64,000 nucleotides of DNA from UBA4781 sp963556045. GTDB taxonomy: Bacteria > Chloroflexota > Anaerolineae > Anaerolineales > Anaerolineaceae. The stretch is taken from positions 744,001 through 808,000 of the forward strand of contig CAUVYA020000002.1 in NCBI GenBank assembly GCA_963556045.3, given 5' to 3'. The notes beneath the pieces are model-generated. The model worked only from the letters and a program-made list of their open reading frames with translations, was not told the origin of the DNA and searched no databases. This document shows, one piece after another, positions 16,201 through 24,972 of this stretch (positions within the stretch are counted from its first letter, which is position 1; each line of letters starts with the position of its first letter). The translations under genes were made by a program, and so were the position numbers.

Positions 16201-18839
16201 CAAATAATTCCACCCCAAAGCCGCCGCTAGAAAAACAAAAAATCATTGAAATGCCTGACGGTTTGCCGAGAGTGGAGTTAAGCGAAAACAGCTATCAGGT
16301 CTTCAACAAACGGTATGTGCGCAAAGGAGAAGATGGGCAGCTAACGGAGACTCCGGAAGAAACTTTCTGGAGGGTTTCTTATCACATCGCTGCATCGGAA
16401 GACAAGCCAGCCTCCGACATTGTAGAAACAGCCAAACATTTCTACAAGATGCTGGTAAGCCTGAAATTCTTACCCAACTCACCCACCTTTACCGGTGCCG
16501 GCACTCCTTTAGGTCAGCTGGCAGCCTGCTTCGTACTGCCTATCAGCGATGATATGGGAAAAAAATCGAGTGGCATCTTTCAAACTCTCCGTGATGCCGC
16601 CCTCATCCAGCAAACAGGCGGTGGAAATGGTTTCTCCTTCTCATCGATCCGTCCTTCCGGGTCGCTGGTGAATTCATCCGCGGGTAGAGCCACAGGACCG
16701 ATTGGTTTTATGCGTGTTTTCGACCATGCCTTTGGGGAAGTTGCCCAGGGCGGCACCCGCCGCGGTGCTAATATGGCAGTACTGCGTATCGATCACCCGG
16801 ATATCGAATCTTTCATCACCTGCAAAACTCGTGAAAATGCCATCACCAATTTCAATATATCCGTCGGCATCACCGATGCTTTCATGCAAGCAGTAGAAAA
16901 TAATGAAGACTGGGAACTTCGATTCCCGGACGTGCATCATCCTCTCTACCATGATTTTGATGGTACCCTGGAAGAAGCGGAAGCAGCCGGAATTCCCATC
17001 CTGACGTATAAAAAGGTTCGCGCCCGCGATCTGTATGATTTGATCATTTTCCAGGCTCACCATAACGGAGAACCCGGGATGCTTTTCCTGGATACAGCAA
17101 ACCACACAAACCCCGTCCCACAGTTATACAAATTACAGGCTACCAATCCCTGCGGAGAACAATGGCTCGGACCTTATGAGAACTGCTGCCTGGGTTCGAT
17201 CAACCTATCACGCCATCTCGGACCTAACGGAAGTGTGGATTGGGACGCGATTCGTGAAAGTGTTAAGCTGGCTGTGCGCTTTCTGGATGATGTTGTAGAC
17301 GCGAACAAATATGTTCCTTCCGTACCGCAGCTGCGAGAGAACGCATTGCGCGCCCGCCGCATTGGACTGGGCATTATGGGTCTGGCAGACCTGATGTACC
17401 ACTGCGGTATCCGTTATGGCTCACAAGAAGGATTGGAATTTGGCGCGCAGGTAATGGAATTCATCCGCTTCCACAGCATGCTCACCAGCATTGAACTTGC
17501 CAGAGAATTTGCCCCCTTCCCAGCCATCACAGGCAGTATTTATGATCCCGAGAACATTACCTGGCAGCCTCCCCAATCCATTATTGATTACCATCACGAT
17601 TGGGGTAGACCGCAGCTGGATTGGGAGGAAGTGCTAAAAGGCATTCGCATGCATGGCATCCGCAATGCCGCTCAAACAACGGTCGCGCCCACCGGTACCA
17701 TTTCAACGGTTGCCGGTTGTGAAGGATATGGCTGTGAACCGGTATTTGCGCTGGCGTACATCCGGCATGTGGATGACAGTGGAACCGATCTGGAACTCAC
17801 CTATCTAAGCCCATTCATGCAGACAGCTCTCGAACAAAGTGAACTAACAGAAGAAGAACGCCAGCAGGTGATCCAGCAGATCCTTGAAAAAGGATCGTGC
17901 CAGGAAATCGAACTGCTGCCCGAATCCATACACAATATTTTTGTCGTATCTCAGGATATTAGCGGAGAAGAACACGTACGCATGCAGGCAGCACTGCAGG
18001 CATTTGTTGATAACAGTATCTCAAAGACCATCAACTTCCCATCCAGCGCAAATGAGAATGATATTGCCGCTGCCTTCTCGCTTGCCTGGAAATTAGGATG
18101 CAAAGGGATGACGGTGTATGTGACCGGCTCCCGTGAACGGGTCGTGCTGGAGACAGCTGCTACCCGCAGCCAGAAGCAATCGGATGTGCGCGAGATGGTA
18201 GAGCCCGGGTCTGACCCCTTTACCCCCATCTGGCTGACCGATACTGATTTTGACCAACCCAACCTGTGGAGTGAACCAAAAAAACCACGCCCGCGTTATC
18301 TGGCAGGCATGACCTACGGCATCAAGACCCCGGTAGGTAAAACATTCGTCACCATCAATGAAAACGGTTACAACCAGCCTTTTGAAGTCTTCATCAACAC
18401 CGCCAAAGCCGGCTCGGACGTCGCTGCCGATTCGGAAGCCATCGCACGCTTGATCTCTTATGTATTACGGCTATCGTCACCGGTAGAACCCAGCCAGCGT
18501 CTGCAGGAGATCTGGCGCCAGTTGGAAGGATTGGGTGGCGGACGCCCGCTGGGATTTGGTCCTTCCCGCGTTCGCTCCCTGCCGGATGGGGTAGCACAGA
18601 TCCTGGGAGAGTATATCGAGCAGCGCTCTGAGCGCATCGCGCTGGAAGAGCCCATGAAATTGGATGATCTGCTGCAGCAGACCAAAGCGCCCAAATCGAA
18701 AGAGACTACAGAGGAATCACCTAAAGAAGACCAGTATGCCCTCAAGATCGGGGACCTGTGCCCCGAATGCGGGCAGGCTTCGCTGGTAAATGAGGAGGGC
18801 TGCCGCAAGTGCTATAGCTGCGGGTACAGTGAATGCTAG
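16197..18839 (+). CDS. nrdJ: Adenosylcobalamin-dependent (class II) ribonucleotide reductase
   Basis: This class II ribonucleotide reductase makes deoxyribonucleotides by B12 radical chemistry and works with or without oxygen. The 880-residue chain has the barrel domain with FLPNSPTFTGAG and QTGGGNGFSFSSIRPSG, the NPCGEQ motif with Cys319, and APTGTISTVAG. A TSCPD domain follows at about 695-800, then a C-terminal zinc-ribbon-like region with CPEC, CRKC and a terminal CGYSEC that can carry the redox cysteines. No intein or insertion is seen. It starts in an ATGA overlap with nrdR. Confidence 0.95.
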   Translation: MTNNSTPKPPLEKQKIIEMPDGLPRVELSENSYQVFNKRYVRKGEDGQLTETPEETFWRVSYHIAASEDKPASDIVETAKHFYKMLVSLKFLPNSPTFTGAGTPLGQLAACFVLPISDDMGKKSSGIFQTLRDAALIQQTGGGNGFSFSSIRPSGSLVNSSAGRATGPIGFMRVFDHAFGEVAQGGTRRGANMAVLRIDHPDIESFITCKTRENAITNFNISVGITDAFMQAVENNEDWELRFPDVHHPLYHDFDGTLEEAEAAGIPILTYKKVRARDLYDLIIFQAHHNGEPGMLFLDTANHTNPVPQLYKLQATNPCGEQWLGPYENCCLGSINLSRHLGPNGSVDWDAIRESVKLAVRFLDDVVDANKYVPSVPQLRENALRARRIGLGIMGLADLMYHCGIRYGSQEGLEFGAQVMEFIRFHSMLTSIELAREFAPFPAITGSIYDPENITWQPPQSIIDYHHDWGRPQLDWEEVLKGIRMHGIRNAAQTTVAPTGTISTVAGCEGYGCEPVFALAYIRHVDDSGTDLELTYLSPFMQTALEQSELTEEERQQVIQQILEKGSCQEIELLPESIHNIFVVSQDISGEEHVRMQAALQAFVDNSISKTINFPSSANENDIAAAFSLAWKLGCKGMTVYVTGSRERVVLETAATRSQKQSDVREMVEPGSDPFTPIWLTDTDFDQPNLWSEPKKPRPRYLAGMTYGIKTPVGKTFVTINENGYNQPFEVFINTAKAGSDVAADSEAIARLISYVLRLSSPVEPSQRLQEIWRQLEGLGGGRPLGFGPSRVRSLPDGVAQILGEYIEQRSERIALEEPMKLDDLLQQTKAPKSKETTEESPKEDQYALKIGDLCPECGQASLVNEEGCRKCYSCGYSEC

Positions 18840-19238
18840 CATTTAATAATAATTCAACAAAAAAAGAATGATCCGGAATTTCATTTCCTGGTGACTTCTT
18901 TTCAAGAAATTGATCATTTCGTGTTACGAAAAAACGGAATGCTCCATTTATGCTTTCTGTGAATTCCAGCAGCATGCTGACGGTCCGCATTCCATACACA
19001 AGCCAGGGAAGATAGGGGTATGGTAAGTAAGCTGATAACCAGGAGATAATCGAGTGACTTCATACTCTTTCCATAGGAGGTAGTTTATTCGTTCAAGAAT
19101 AACAAAAATACGTTCATGGGTGACTGCGCCAGTTTATCAACCCAAAGACTTTAAAATGTTATTATTAATAGTATTCCGTATAATAGTAGAGATGACATAC
19201 CTAATGATTAAAACACCCATTAAACAGGGATTAGTGTA
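18840..19238. other. Intergenic region of 399 bases between nrdJ and the GGDEF gene
   Basis: I see no convincing gene here. The DNA is AT-rich and holds several small inverted repeats: TTTCGT/ACGAAA around a three-base loop at 18917-18931, the palindrome CAGCATGCTG near 18970, and a GGAATGC/GCATTCC pair about 45 bases apart (near 18936 and 18987) that encloses it. A small structured RNA or a transfer scar are both possible. A TATAAT at 19179-19184 without a clear -35 is the best candidate promoter element for the downstream gene. Confidence 0.5.
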
Positions 19239-20846
19239 ATGAAACGAAACGGGGATGTAGTTTTCAATTTCAAAAATGTCCTTAAACAATTCTCATTTCT
19301 GTTTGTAATTCTATTTGTTATATCTTTTTTGATACTTTTCGTCGTTGACAACCAGTTAGAAAGTACCAAACTCGACGAAATTGAACGTTTCGAGAATGGT
19401 GTGCTGGATTATGAATCAAGTTTATTCATTTCCGATCTAAATAAAAGAATCAATGACCTTCACTTTATTACCGATGCATATTACCTTAAACTAATTTCTG
19501 GTTCAAGTTCCCAGAATGTTGCAGAGGAATGGAAAATTTATGCTGAGTACAAAGGTATTTATGACCAGATCCGTTTCATTGACTTTAAGGGGGATGAAAA
19601 GATCCGAATTGATTACTCCGAAGAAGGAGCTTCCATCGTTGATCAATCTGAACTGCAAAATAAAGGAGATCGATACTACTTTCTGGATACAGCTAAGCTC
19701 AATCCAGGGCAGATTTTAATATCAAAACTTGATCTCAACATTGAAAACGGTGAAGTAGAAATCCCAATTAAACCCATGTTGAGATTTTCAACGCCGATTT
19801 TTAACGAAGATAACGAATTTCTTGGCATTATTGTATTGAATTACCTGGCGAGTCATTATTTGAACGAATTCCAGATTATTAATAACTATAGTGATGGACG
19901 AATTTATCTGTTAAATTCGGACGGTTATTGGATTTCAAGTGACAAGCCTGAACAAAACTGGGCGTTCATGTATGATGAAAAAAAAGATGTTAGTTTTAGT
20001 CATATTTTTCCACTTGAGTGGAAAGAAATGCAGGAGCAGGATCATTCCTTTATCACAGAAAATGGTTTTTTTACGTATAAAACCATTGATCTCAAGTCAT
20101 CCCTTGAAAATAAACAGCTCATTAATGTAAACAACATCTTTTTTGATGAGAGCATTTATAAAATTGTGTCTTTCATCAGTACTCAAAGCTCGATGGGAGA
20201 ATATTTTAAGATAGGTCAATTCGATAAGATAAAACGAACACTTCAATCTAACCTACCGGTGTTTGGATTGATCCTGGTCATCTCAATACTGGGCGGTTTT
20301 TTGCTATCAATTGTTCGTCAGGCATATAAGCAAACGAAATTCTTTTCCGAATATGATGCTTTTACAGGCACCTATAATCGCAGGGCTGGTCTGGCTCTAC
20401 TGGATAAACTGGTTCCGCAGGATAATCGAAGAAAAAGCAAGATTTCTCTGTGTTTTCTGGATATTAATGGTCTTAAAGAGGTTAACGATACACTCGGTCA
20501 TGAAACTGGTGATGAATTAATTCTGACCATCGTAAACGTGATCAAGCAAATAATTCGTGAAACGGATTTCATCATTCGAATAGGTGGAGATGAATTTATC
20601 ATCGTATTCATTAACATCAGTATCGCTGAAGCTGAAGGTGTGTGGAAAAGAATACTTGATAAATTCGAACTTATAAATCAAACCAGGAACAAACCATATA
20701 TCGTGAGTGCCAGTCATGGAATTATTGAGTACGATACTATTGATGAAAACGGTATCGAAGGGCTGATAAAGAGGGCTGATGAAAAAATGTATGCTGAAAA
20801 AAGGAGTCTCAAGAAAAATATTATTATCATTCGAGGTGATAATTAA
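19239..20846 (+). CDS. Membrane sensor diguanylate cyclase (CACHE-like sensor plus GGDEF)
   Basis: This is a predicted diguanylate cyclase that makes cyclic di-GMP in response to an external signal. It is 535 residues with a membrane helix at about 14-33, an extracellular region of about 300 residues with CACHE-like character, a second helix near 338-358 and a C-terminal GGDEF domain. The active-site motif GGDEF is intact at 449-453. RETD at 440-443 matches the RxxD inhibitory site, so product inhibition is likely. No EAL or HD-GYP domain is present. The gene and its upstream DNA are visibly richer in A and T than the neighbours, suggesting later acquisition. The ligand is unknown. Confidence 0.88.
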   Translation: MKRNGDVVFNFKNVLKQFSFLFVILFVISFLILFVVDNQLESTKLDEIERFENGVLDYESSLFISDLNKRINDLHFITDAYYLKLISGSSSQNVAEEWKIYAEYKGIYDQIRFIDFKGDEKIRIDYSEEGASIVDQSELQNKGDRYYFLDTAKLNPGQILISKLDLNIENGEVEIPIKPMLRFSTPIFNEDNEFLGIIVLNYLASHYLNEFQIINNYSDGRIYLLNSDGYWISSDKPEQNWAFMYDEKKDVSFSHIFPLEWKEMQEQDHSFITENGFFTYKTIDLKSSLENKQLINVNNIFFDESIYKIVSFISTQSSMGEYFKIGQFDKIKRTLQSNLPVFGLILVISILGGFLLSIVRQAYKQTKFFSEYDAFTGTYNRRAGLALLDKLVPQDNRRKSKISLCFLDINGLKEVNDTLGHETGDELILTIVNVIKQIIRETDFIIRIGGDEFIIVFINISIAEAEGVWKRILDKFELINQTRNKPYIVSASHGIIEYDTIDENGIEGLIKRADEKMYAEKRSLKKNIIIIRGDN

Positions 20847-20960
20847 AGAATTGTGTTAGCTTGGACTTTGCATCCCTCTAGAAAAGCATGTTGATTAATG
20901 TACGTATGCCCGGTTAGCAAGCGATCAATACAGCGATAAATTGAAAACTCGGAGGAAAAC

Positions 20961-21596
20961 ATGGCAAAAAAATTGATCCTGGTTGCAGGTAATATCGGTT
21001 CTGGAAAAACATCACTCACCGAGCGGATCGGGGAGCGCCTGGGTTGGCGTACGGCTTACGAATCGGTGGTCAACAATCCGTATTTGCCCAATTTTTACAA
21101 AGATATGCGTACCTGGTCTTTCCATTTACAGGTATATTTTTTAGGGCATAGAGCCAAGCAGCACCAGGAAATGGCAGATGACCCCCGCTCTGCCATCATT
21201 GACCGCAGTATCTACGAAGATGCTTTCATCTTTTGCCGTGCTCTGCATCGTATGGGGAACCTGAGCGAACTTGATTACCAGACCTACCTGCAGCTTTTCA
21301 ATCTGGTAGTGGATACCCTGCCGGCGCCTGATCTTCTGATATACCTGCATTGTCCGGGACCCACCCTGATGCAGCGTATTCAACAGCGTGGGCGCGATAT
21401 GGAGAGCAGCATCAGCGCAGATTACCTGTCATTGCTGGAATCATTCTATGGTGAGTGGATGCAGACCTTTGATCTCTGCCCGGTGCTCACTATCCATACA
21501 GATAATCTCGACTTTGTTCATAAGAAAAAGCATCTGGATACGGTCATCGAGCGCATTCAGGATAAACTGGCTGGTAAAGAAGAGATGGTTTTCTGA
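20961..21596 (+). CDS. Deoxynucleoside kinase (dAK/dGK family)
   Basis: This kinase phosphorylates deoxynucleosides for salvage using a nucleoside triphosphate. The 211-residue protein has the P-loop GNIGSGKT at 10-17, the substrate-region DRSIYEDAFIF near 80-90, and a lid-like arginine-rich stretch (QRIQQRGRDME). The pattern fits the bacterial deoxyadenosine/deoxyguanosine kinase group, but the preferred base cannot be read from sequence alone. A good GGAGG ribosome site precedes the ATG. It sits 2 kb after nrdJ, so both routes to DNA precursors are represented here. Confidence 0.88.
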   Translation: MAKKLILVAGNIGSGKTSLTERIGERLGWRTAYESVVNNPYLPNFYKDMRTWSFHLQVYFLGHRAKQHQEMADDPRSAIIDRSIYEDAFIFCRALHRMGNLSELDYQTYLQLFNLVVDTLPAPDLLIYLHCPGPTLMQRIQQRGRDMESSISADYLSLLESFYGEWMQTFDLCPVLTIHTDNLDFVHKKKHLDTVIERIQDKLAGKEEMVF

Positions 21597-21640
21597 TACC
21601 GAGGAAGTCTTTAATTTCTGGTTTATAGTAATACTCCTGG

Positions 21641-22603
21641 TCAGGGCAAGAAATATTTGAACATGCGGCAAACCGCAAAAGTGATCCAGGCATCCGCACT
21701 GGGATCCGTTCTATCATAACTCGCATGCCATGTTCCATCCCTGTTCTGATTCTCTATGAACCACTCCAATCCCTTTTCAATACGCTCATCGTTGTGATCG
21801 AAGCCAAAACGAGCCAGGGCATCCAGAGCTGAGAGCAGTGTTGTCCACCAAAAAGGATATTGCAGTTTGAACCAGTATGCTGCCGCCTGTCGGGATGTAA
21901 AGGTATCTTTCAAAAAAAGCCGCGATGCCAGTAGATTGGCTGCCCGAAGAACCTCCATCCGTTTGTTGTAAAGCGGGTGCCGGCAGAATGCACGCAGCAC
22001 CATCCCGGTCGCCATATGCGATGAAGGTAATGCACGATCAGGGGGAAGCGGTTGACCGGCTGCCAGCCGATAATACTGTGATAATGGAAACATATTCATT
22101 GGTATGATCCAACCGCCATCGTGCTGGCGCATGCCAAGCAGCCAATCGAGAGCGCGCAATACACGTTCATCCTGTTGATAGCCCGCCTGGTTCAATAACT
22201 CAAGGATCACGCCATTGTAGTACGGCATATACTGATTGCTCAAAATACCTCGAATATCCCCTTCCTCGGTCTGGCAGGAAAAGATATACTCTGCAGCTCG
22301 TTGGATGGGCTGATGGTCGCGATGGAAAGCATACTTTCCAACCAAAAGACGCACCATTTTCCAGGTTTCAATCAAGCGGTAATTCTCACCCAGCTCGCCC
22401 CCAGGTTGTTTTCCGCGATACTCCCAACAGCCCTCTGTACTCTGGCGTTTTATAATATTCTGTACTGGCTTGGATTTCCAGATTTTGTTTTGGTCCACTC
22501 CGGTTTCCGCCAGCAGATCTTTCTGAACGTTATAGAATAACGCTTCATCTGCTGTTGTAAGCAAAAGTGGAATCGGATCAAATCGTAAAATACTGCGCCA
22601 CAT
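21641..22603 (-). CDS. Terpenoid-cyclase/prenyltransferase-like alpha-toroid protein
   Basis: The protein (320 residues from the ATG at 22603) is built of repeated helical units with QW-like motifs: QSTEGCWEY, QTEEGDIRG, QHDGGWIIP and QNRDGTWHA. These mark the alpha/alpha-toroid fold of squalene cyclases and protein prenyltransferases. It is about half the length of a squalene-hopene cyclase and lacks a DXDD catalytic motif, so enzymatic cyclisation is doubtful. I chose the second Met because AAGGATAAA lies correctly before it; an in-frame ATG at 22618 is the alternative. It is divergent from the ECF sigma gene and convergent with the kinase gene. Function unknown. Confidence 0.75.
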   Translation of the reverse strand: MWRSILRFDPIPLLLTTADEALFYNVQKDLLAETGVDQNKIWKSKPVQNIIKRQSTEGCWEYRGKQPGGELGENYRLIETWKMVRLLVGKYAFHRDHQPIQRAAEYIFSCQTEEGDIRGILSNQYMPYYNGVILELLNQAGYQQDERVLRALDWLLGMRQHDGGWIIPMNMFPLSQYYRLAAGQPLPPDRALPSSHMATGMVLRAFCRHPLYNKRMEVLRAANLLASRLFLKDTFTSRQAAAYWFKLQYPFWWTTLLSALDALARFGFDHNDERIEKGLEWFIENQNRDGTWHASYDRTDPSADAWITFAVCRMFKYFLP

Positions 22604-22687
22604 TTTTATCCTTATCATGTATGCTTAATTATAGTGATAAGGATTGAGGATTGGCATTCATCGATACCTCAACTCATAGAAATACAT

Positions 22688-22712
22688 GAAACTTTTCCAC
22701 CAATCCTCCGTA
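22688..22712 (+). promoter_or_regulatory. ECF-type promoter candidate before the sigma factor gene
   Basis: GAAAC at 22688-22692 and CGTA at 22709-22712 are 16 bases apart, resembling the GGAAC and CGTC pattern of many ECF sigma factors. Its place 35 bases before the start codon of an ECF sigma gene suggests autoregulation. This is a pattern match only; nothing here shows use. Confidence 0.35.
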
Positions 22713-22746
22713 TATCTATATGAAAAATACATAACTGGAGCAACCC

Positions 22747-23346
22747 TTGGATACCGGCTTCATAGAAGCAGATTGCGTACAACAAGTATTAGATGGTGAT
22801 GACGATGCCTTCACAGACATTGTTGAGCATTACCAATCGCATGTTTACAATTTGTGCTACCGTATGCTGGGTACGCCCCAGGAAGCTGAGGATGCAGCAC
22901 AGGAGTGTTTCATCCGGGCATACCGGTACATCAAGCGTTATGATCCAAACCGATCCTTCGCGACTTGGCTTCTTTCCATCGCTGCCCATTACTGTATCGA
23001 CCAGCAACGCAAACGTCGTCTGATCGCAATTGATATTGACGAGATCATTGAGTTTGGTATAACAGATGATTCTCCTAACCCGGAGAATATCATCACCAAT
23101 AATGAGAAAAGCGATTTGGTACAGAAACAGCTGGCAGAGTTGCCCACAAAGGATAGAATGGTTTTAATTTTGCGTTACTGGTATGAATTTTCAGAAATCG
23201 AGATCAGTGAAGCACTTGATATTTCAACAAGCGCTGTAAAAAGCCGTCTGCACCGTGCAAGACAGCATATGGCTGAACAATGGAACAGCCAAGAAACGTT
23301 AACATCCACTAAAGAAGGGAGGCAGCATGAACCACAAGCAATTTGA
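22747..23346 (+). CDS. ECF-family RNA polymerase sigma factor
   Basis: This alternative sigma factor has 199 residues, with region 2 (AFTDIVEHYQSHVYNLCYRM, then DAAQECFIRAYRYIKRYD and SFATWLLSIAAHYCID) and region 4 (LPTKDRMVLILRYWYEFSEIEI with the helix-turn-helix ALDISTSAVKSRLHRAR). It starts at TTG 22747: GGAG at 22736-22739 is seven bases upstream, and the first in-frame ATG lies inside region 2. Its 3' end overlaps the anti-sigma gene by 20 bases. The signal is presumably transmitted by that membrane partner. Confidence 0.9.
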   Translation: MDTGFIEADCVQQVLDGDDDAFTDIVEHYQSHVYNLCYRMLGTPQEAEDAAQECFIRAYRYIKRYDPNRSFATWLLSIAAHYCIDQQRKRRLIAIDIDEIIEFGITDDSPNPENIITNNEKSDLVQKQLAELPTKDRMVLILRYWYEFSEIEISEALDISTSAVKSRLHRARQHMAEQWNSQETLTSTKEGRQHEPQAI

Positions 23347-23878
23347 AATGTGGATTCTGAATGATTCACAATTAAACGAAGAACAAAAATTAACCCTGGA
23401 TGCTCATTTACTCGCATGTGAACACTGCCGAAAACTCAAACATGGTTGGGAGAACAGCCTGAACCAGATCACAGCTAACGACTTTATTGCCCCTGCTGCA
23501 GGTTTTAGCGATCGCTGGCAAAATAAATTGCGTCTTGAAAAGAAACGGCGCTCCATCATTAGAAGACGAGCAATCTTTTCAAGCAGCATCCTGATTGTGC
23601 TGGTCACACTACTAATCTACATTGTACTTTCAGGATCTCTCGGAGAGTTCCTCGCCAATTTGATAACCTCTGCTACGCATATACTGCTGTTTCTTACCCA
23701 TGGTGTCGCAAATCTATCGCATTTCTTCCAGGAAATCCCCAGCCTGGTACGATGGTCAGCAGGAATCTTTATGGTTGGAGTTGCCAATATTTTCGTGATC
23801 CTATTGGCAATCATTTTATGGAAAGCGAAAAAGAATCAAGAAGAATGGCAAGGAGTGCATGAATATGGTGAAGAATAA
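23327..23878 (+). CDS. Zinc-finger anti-sigma factor, membrane-bound
   Basis: The N-terminus carries the zinc anti-sigma motif His27-x3-Cys31-x2-Cys34 (HLLACEHC), which in this family folds around and holds back the cognate ECF sigma factor. A basic linker (KKRRSIIRRR) leads to two hydrophobic segments near residues 83-105 and 145-163, so the protein (183 residues) is an inner-membrane hairpin. A GGGAGG ribosome site lies before the ATG inside the sigma gene. It overlaps the following lipoprotein gene by 20 bases as well, making a tightly coupled trio. Confidence 0.85.
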   Translation: MNHKQFEMWILNDSQLNEEQKLTLDAHLLACEHCRKLKHGWENSLNQITANDFIAPAAGFSDRWQNKLRLEKKRRSIIRRRAIFSSSILIVLVTLLIYIVLSGSLGEFLANLITSATHILLFLTHGVANLSHFFQEIPSLVRWSAGIFMVGVANIFVILLAIILWKAKKNQEEWQGVHEYGEE

Positions 23879-24863
23879 AGCTCTTTTTATTTTGATCCTG
23901 ATCCCTCTCATTCTAATAGGGTGTACCGTGGTTCCATCACAAAGCGACGGGGATAGTGGAACGGTGATAATTGGAGAAATATATACATTGGAAAAAGGGA
24001 AAACCATCAATGGCAACCTGGTTGTCATCGGTTCCAGCTTCACCATGCAGGAAGGCTCACAAGTACTTGGTGATATCAGCTTGATCGGAAGCACAACTCA
24101 GATCAGCGGAGCGGTAAAAGGCGATATTTTTACTTTTGCAGGGTCCAGTACCCTGGAGAGCAGCGGTGTGATTGATGGTGATCTCAACCAGGTATTCCAT
24201 AAATTAAATCAGAGGGATGGATCAACCATTACTGGAGAAATTAGCACATTCTCAAGCCCACAGACGATTCAACCGTTGTGGAGTGGATTCAACTTCATCC
24301 TCCCGTTCTTCGCCAACCCTGAAAAGATGATAAACAGCCGGTTGATACTCTCTGCAGTATTTTTATTCCTTGCCTGCCTGATCGCCTATCTGCTGCCGAA
24401 ACCAACACGAAATGTGATGCGCACAATGCAGAATCAGCCGGGTGTGAGCTGGGGAGTCGGTTTCTTGGTTCTGCTGGTATCACCCGTGATCATACTGGTG
24501 CTGGCTATTACGATCTGTCTTTCCCCCTTTGCCCTGGTGTTGTTAGTTGCCTTGATGGTCGCTTCACTATTTGGCTGGATCGCCATGGCAGCTTTACTGG
24601 GCGAATTCATGAACCGCTGGTTCTACCTGAAAATGAACCTGGTTCTGCAAACTCTCGCAGGAGGATTATTAACTGCCCTCTTGATCAGCCTGATCACACT
24701 TATTCCTATCGTTGGATTCCTGTCAGCCATTCTGTTAGGATGCTGCGGGTTAGGTGGAGTGGTCATCAGCCGTTTTGGTAAATTCGAGGATAAGGGAGAT
24801 CGAAAACGCAAGAAAAAAGTGATCCCAAAAGAAAAATTTGAAGATAGCGGGAATACCCCCTGA
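23859..24863 (+). CDS. Lipoprotein with bactofilin-like beta-helix and four membrane helices
   Basis: The 334-residue protein begins with a lipoprotein signal ending LILIGC (Cys22). Residues 35-130 form a chain of short beta repeats (INGNLVVIGSS, VLGDISLIGSS-like, ISGAVKGDIFTF, VIDGDLN) typical of polymer-forming bactofilin-type right-handed helices. The C-terminal half has about four membrane helices and a basic tail. Bactofilins are normally cytoplasmic, but here the helix should lie outside the membrane. As third gene in the ECF operon it may be the envelope effector or sensor, which is inference. ATG 23865 is an alternative start with better ribosome-site spacing. Confidence 0.72.
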   Translation: MNMVKNKALFILILIPLILIGCTVVPSQSDGDSGTVIIGEIYTLEKGKTINGNLVVIGSSFTMQEGSQVLGDISLIGSTTQISGAVKGDIFTFAGSSTLESSGVIDGDLNQVFHKLNQRDGSTITGEISTFSSPQTIQPLWSGFNFILPFFANPEKMINSRLILSAVFLFLACLIAYLLPKPTRNVMRTMQNQPGVSWGVGFLVLLVSPVIILVLAITICLSPFALVLLVALMVASLFGWIAMAALLGEFMNRWFYLKMNLVLQTLAGGLLTALLISLITLIPIVGFLSAILLGCCGLGGVVISRFGKFEDKGDRKRKKKVIPKEKFEDSGNTP

Positions 24864-24885
24864 AATGACTGATATTTAGTATGAT

Positions 24886-24918
24886 AAAAGAAGCTGAAAA
24901 TATTTCAGCTTCTTTTTT
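24886..24918 (+). terminator. Intrinsic terminator of the ECF operon
   Basis: AAGAAGCTGAAA pairs with TTTCAGCTTCTT around a three-base loop and runs into a string of Ts (24913-24918). This is the clearest end signal in this part of the window. Confidence 0.9.
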
Positions 24919-24944
24919 GATTAAGCCTATTAAAAAGTTATAAT
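24917..24944 (+). promoter_or_regulatory. Sigma70-type promoter for the polysaccharide operon
   Basis: TTGATT (24917-24922) and TATAAT (24939-24944) with a 16-base spacer. The -35 box overlaps the T tract of the preceding terminator, so one transcript ends as the next begins. A start near 24951 would leave a leader of about 20 bases before the ATG at 24973. Confidence 0.7.
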
Positions 24945-24972
24945 TTCATCAGAGAAAGCACACGAGGTAACG

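Noticed and set aside
18742..18999. Minus-strand frame running from the end of nrdJ into the intergenic region
   Set aside because: Low-complexity translation, no ribosome site, and most of it is antisense to the zinc-ribbon end of nrdJ.
19111..19149. Twelve-codon open frame after AGGAGG upstream of the GGDEF gene, as a leader peptide
   Set aside because: The spacing from AGGAGG to the ATG is too long, and there is no regulatory codon pattern or attenuator.
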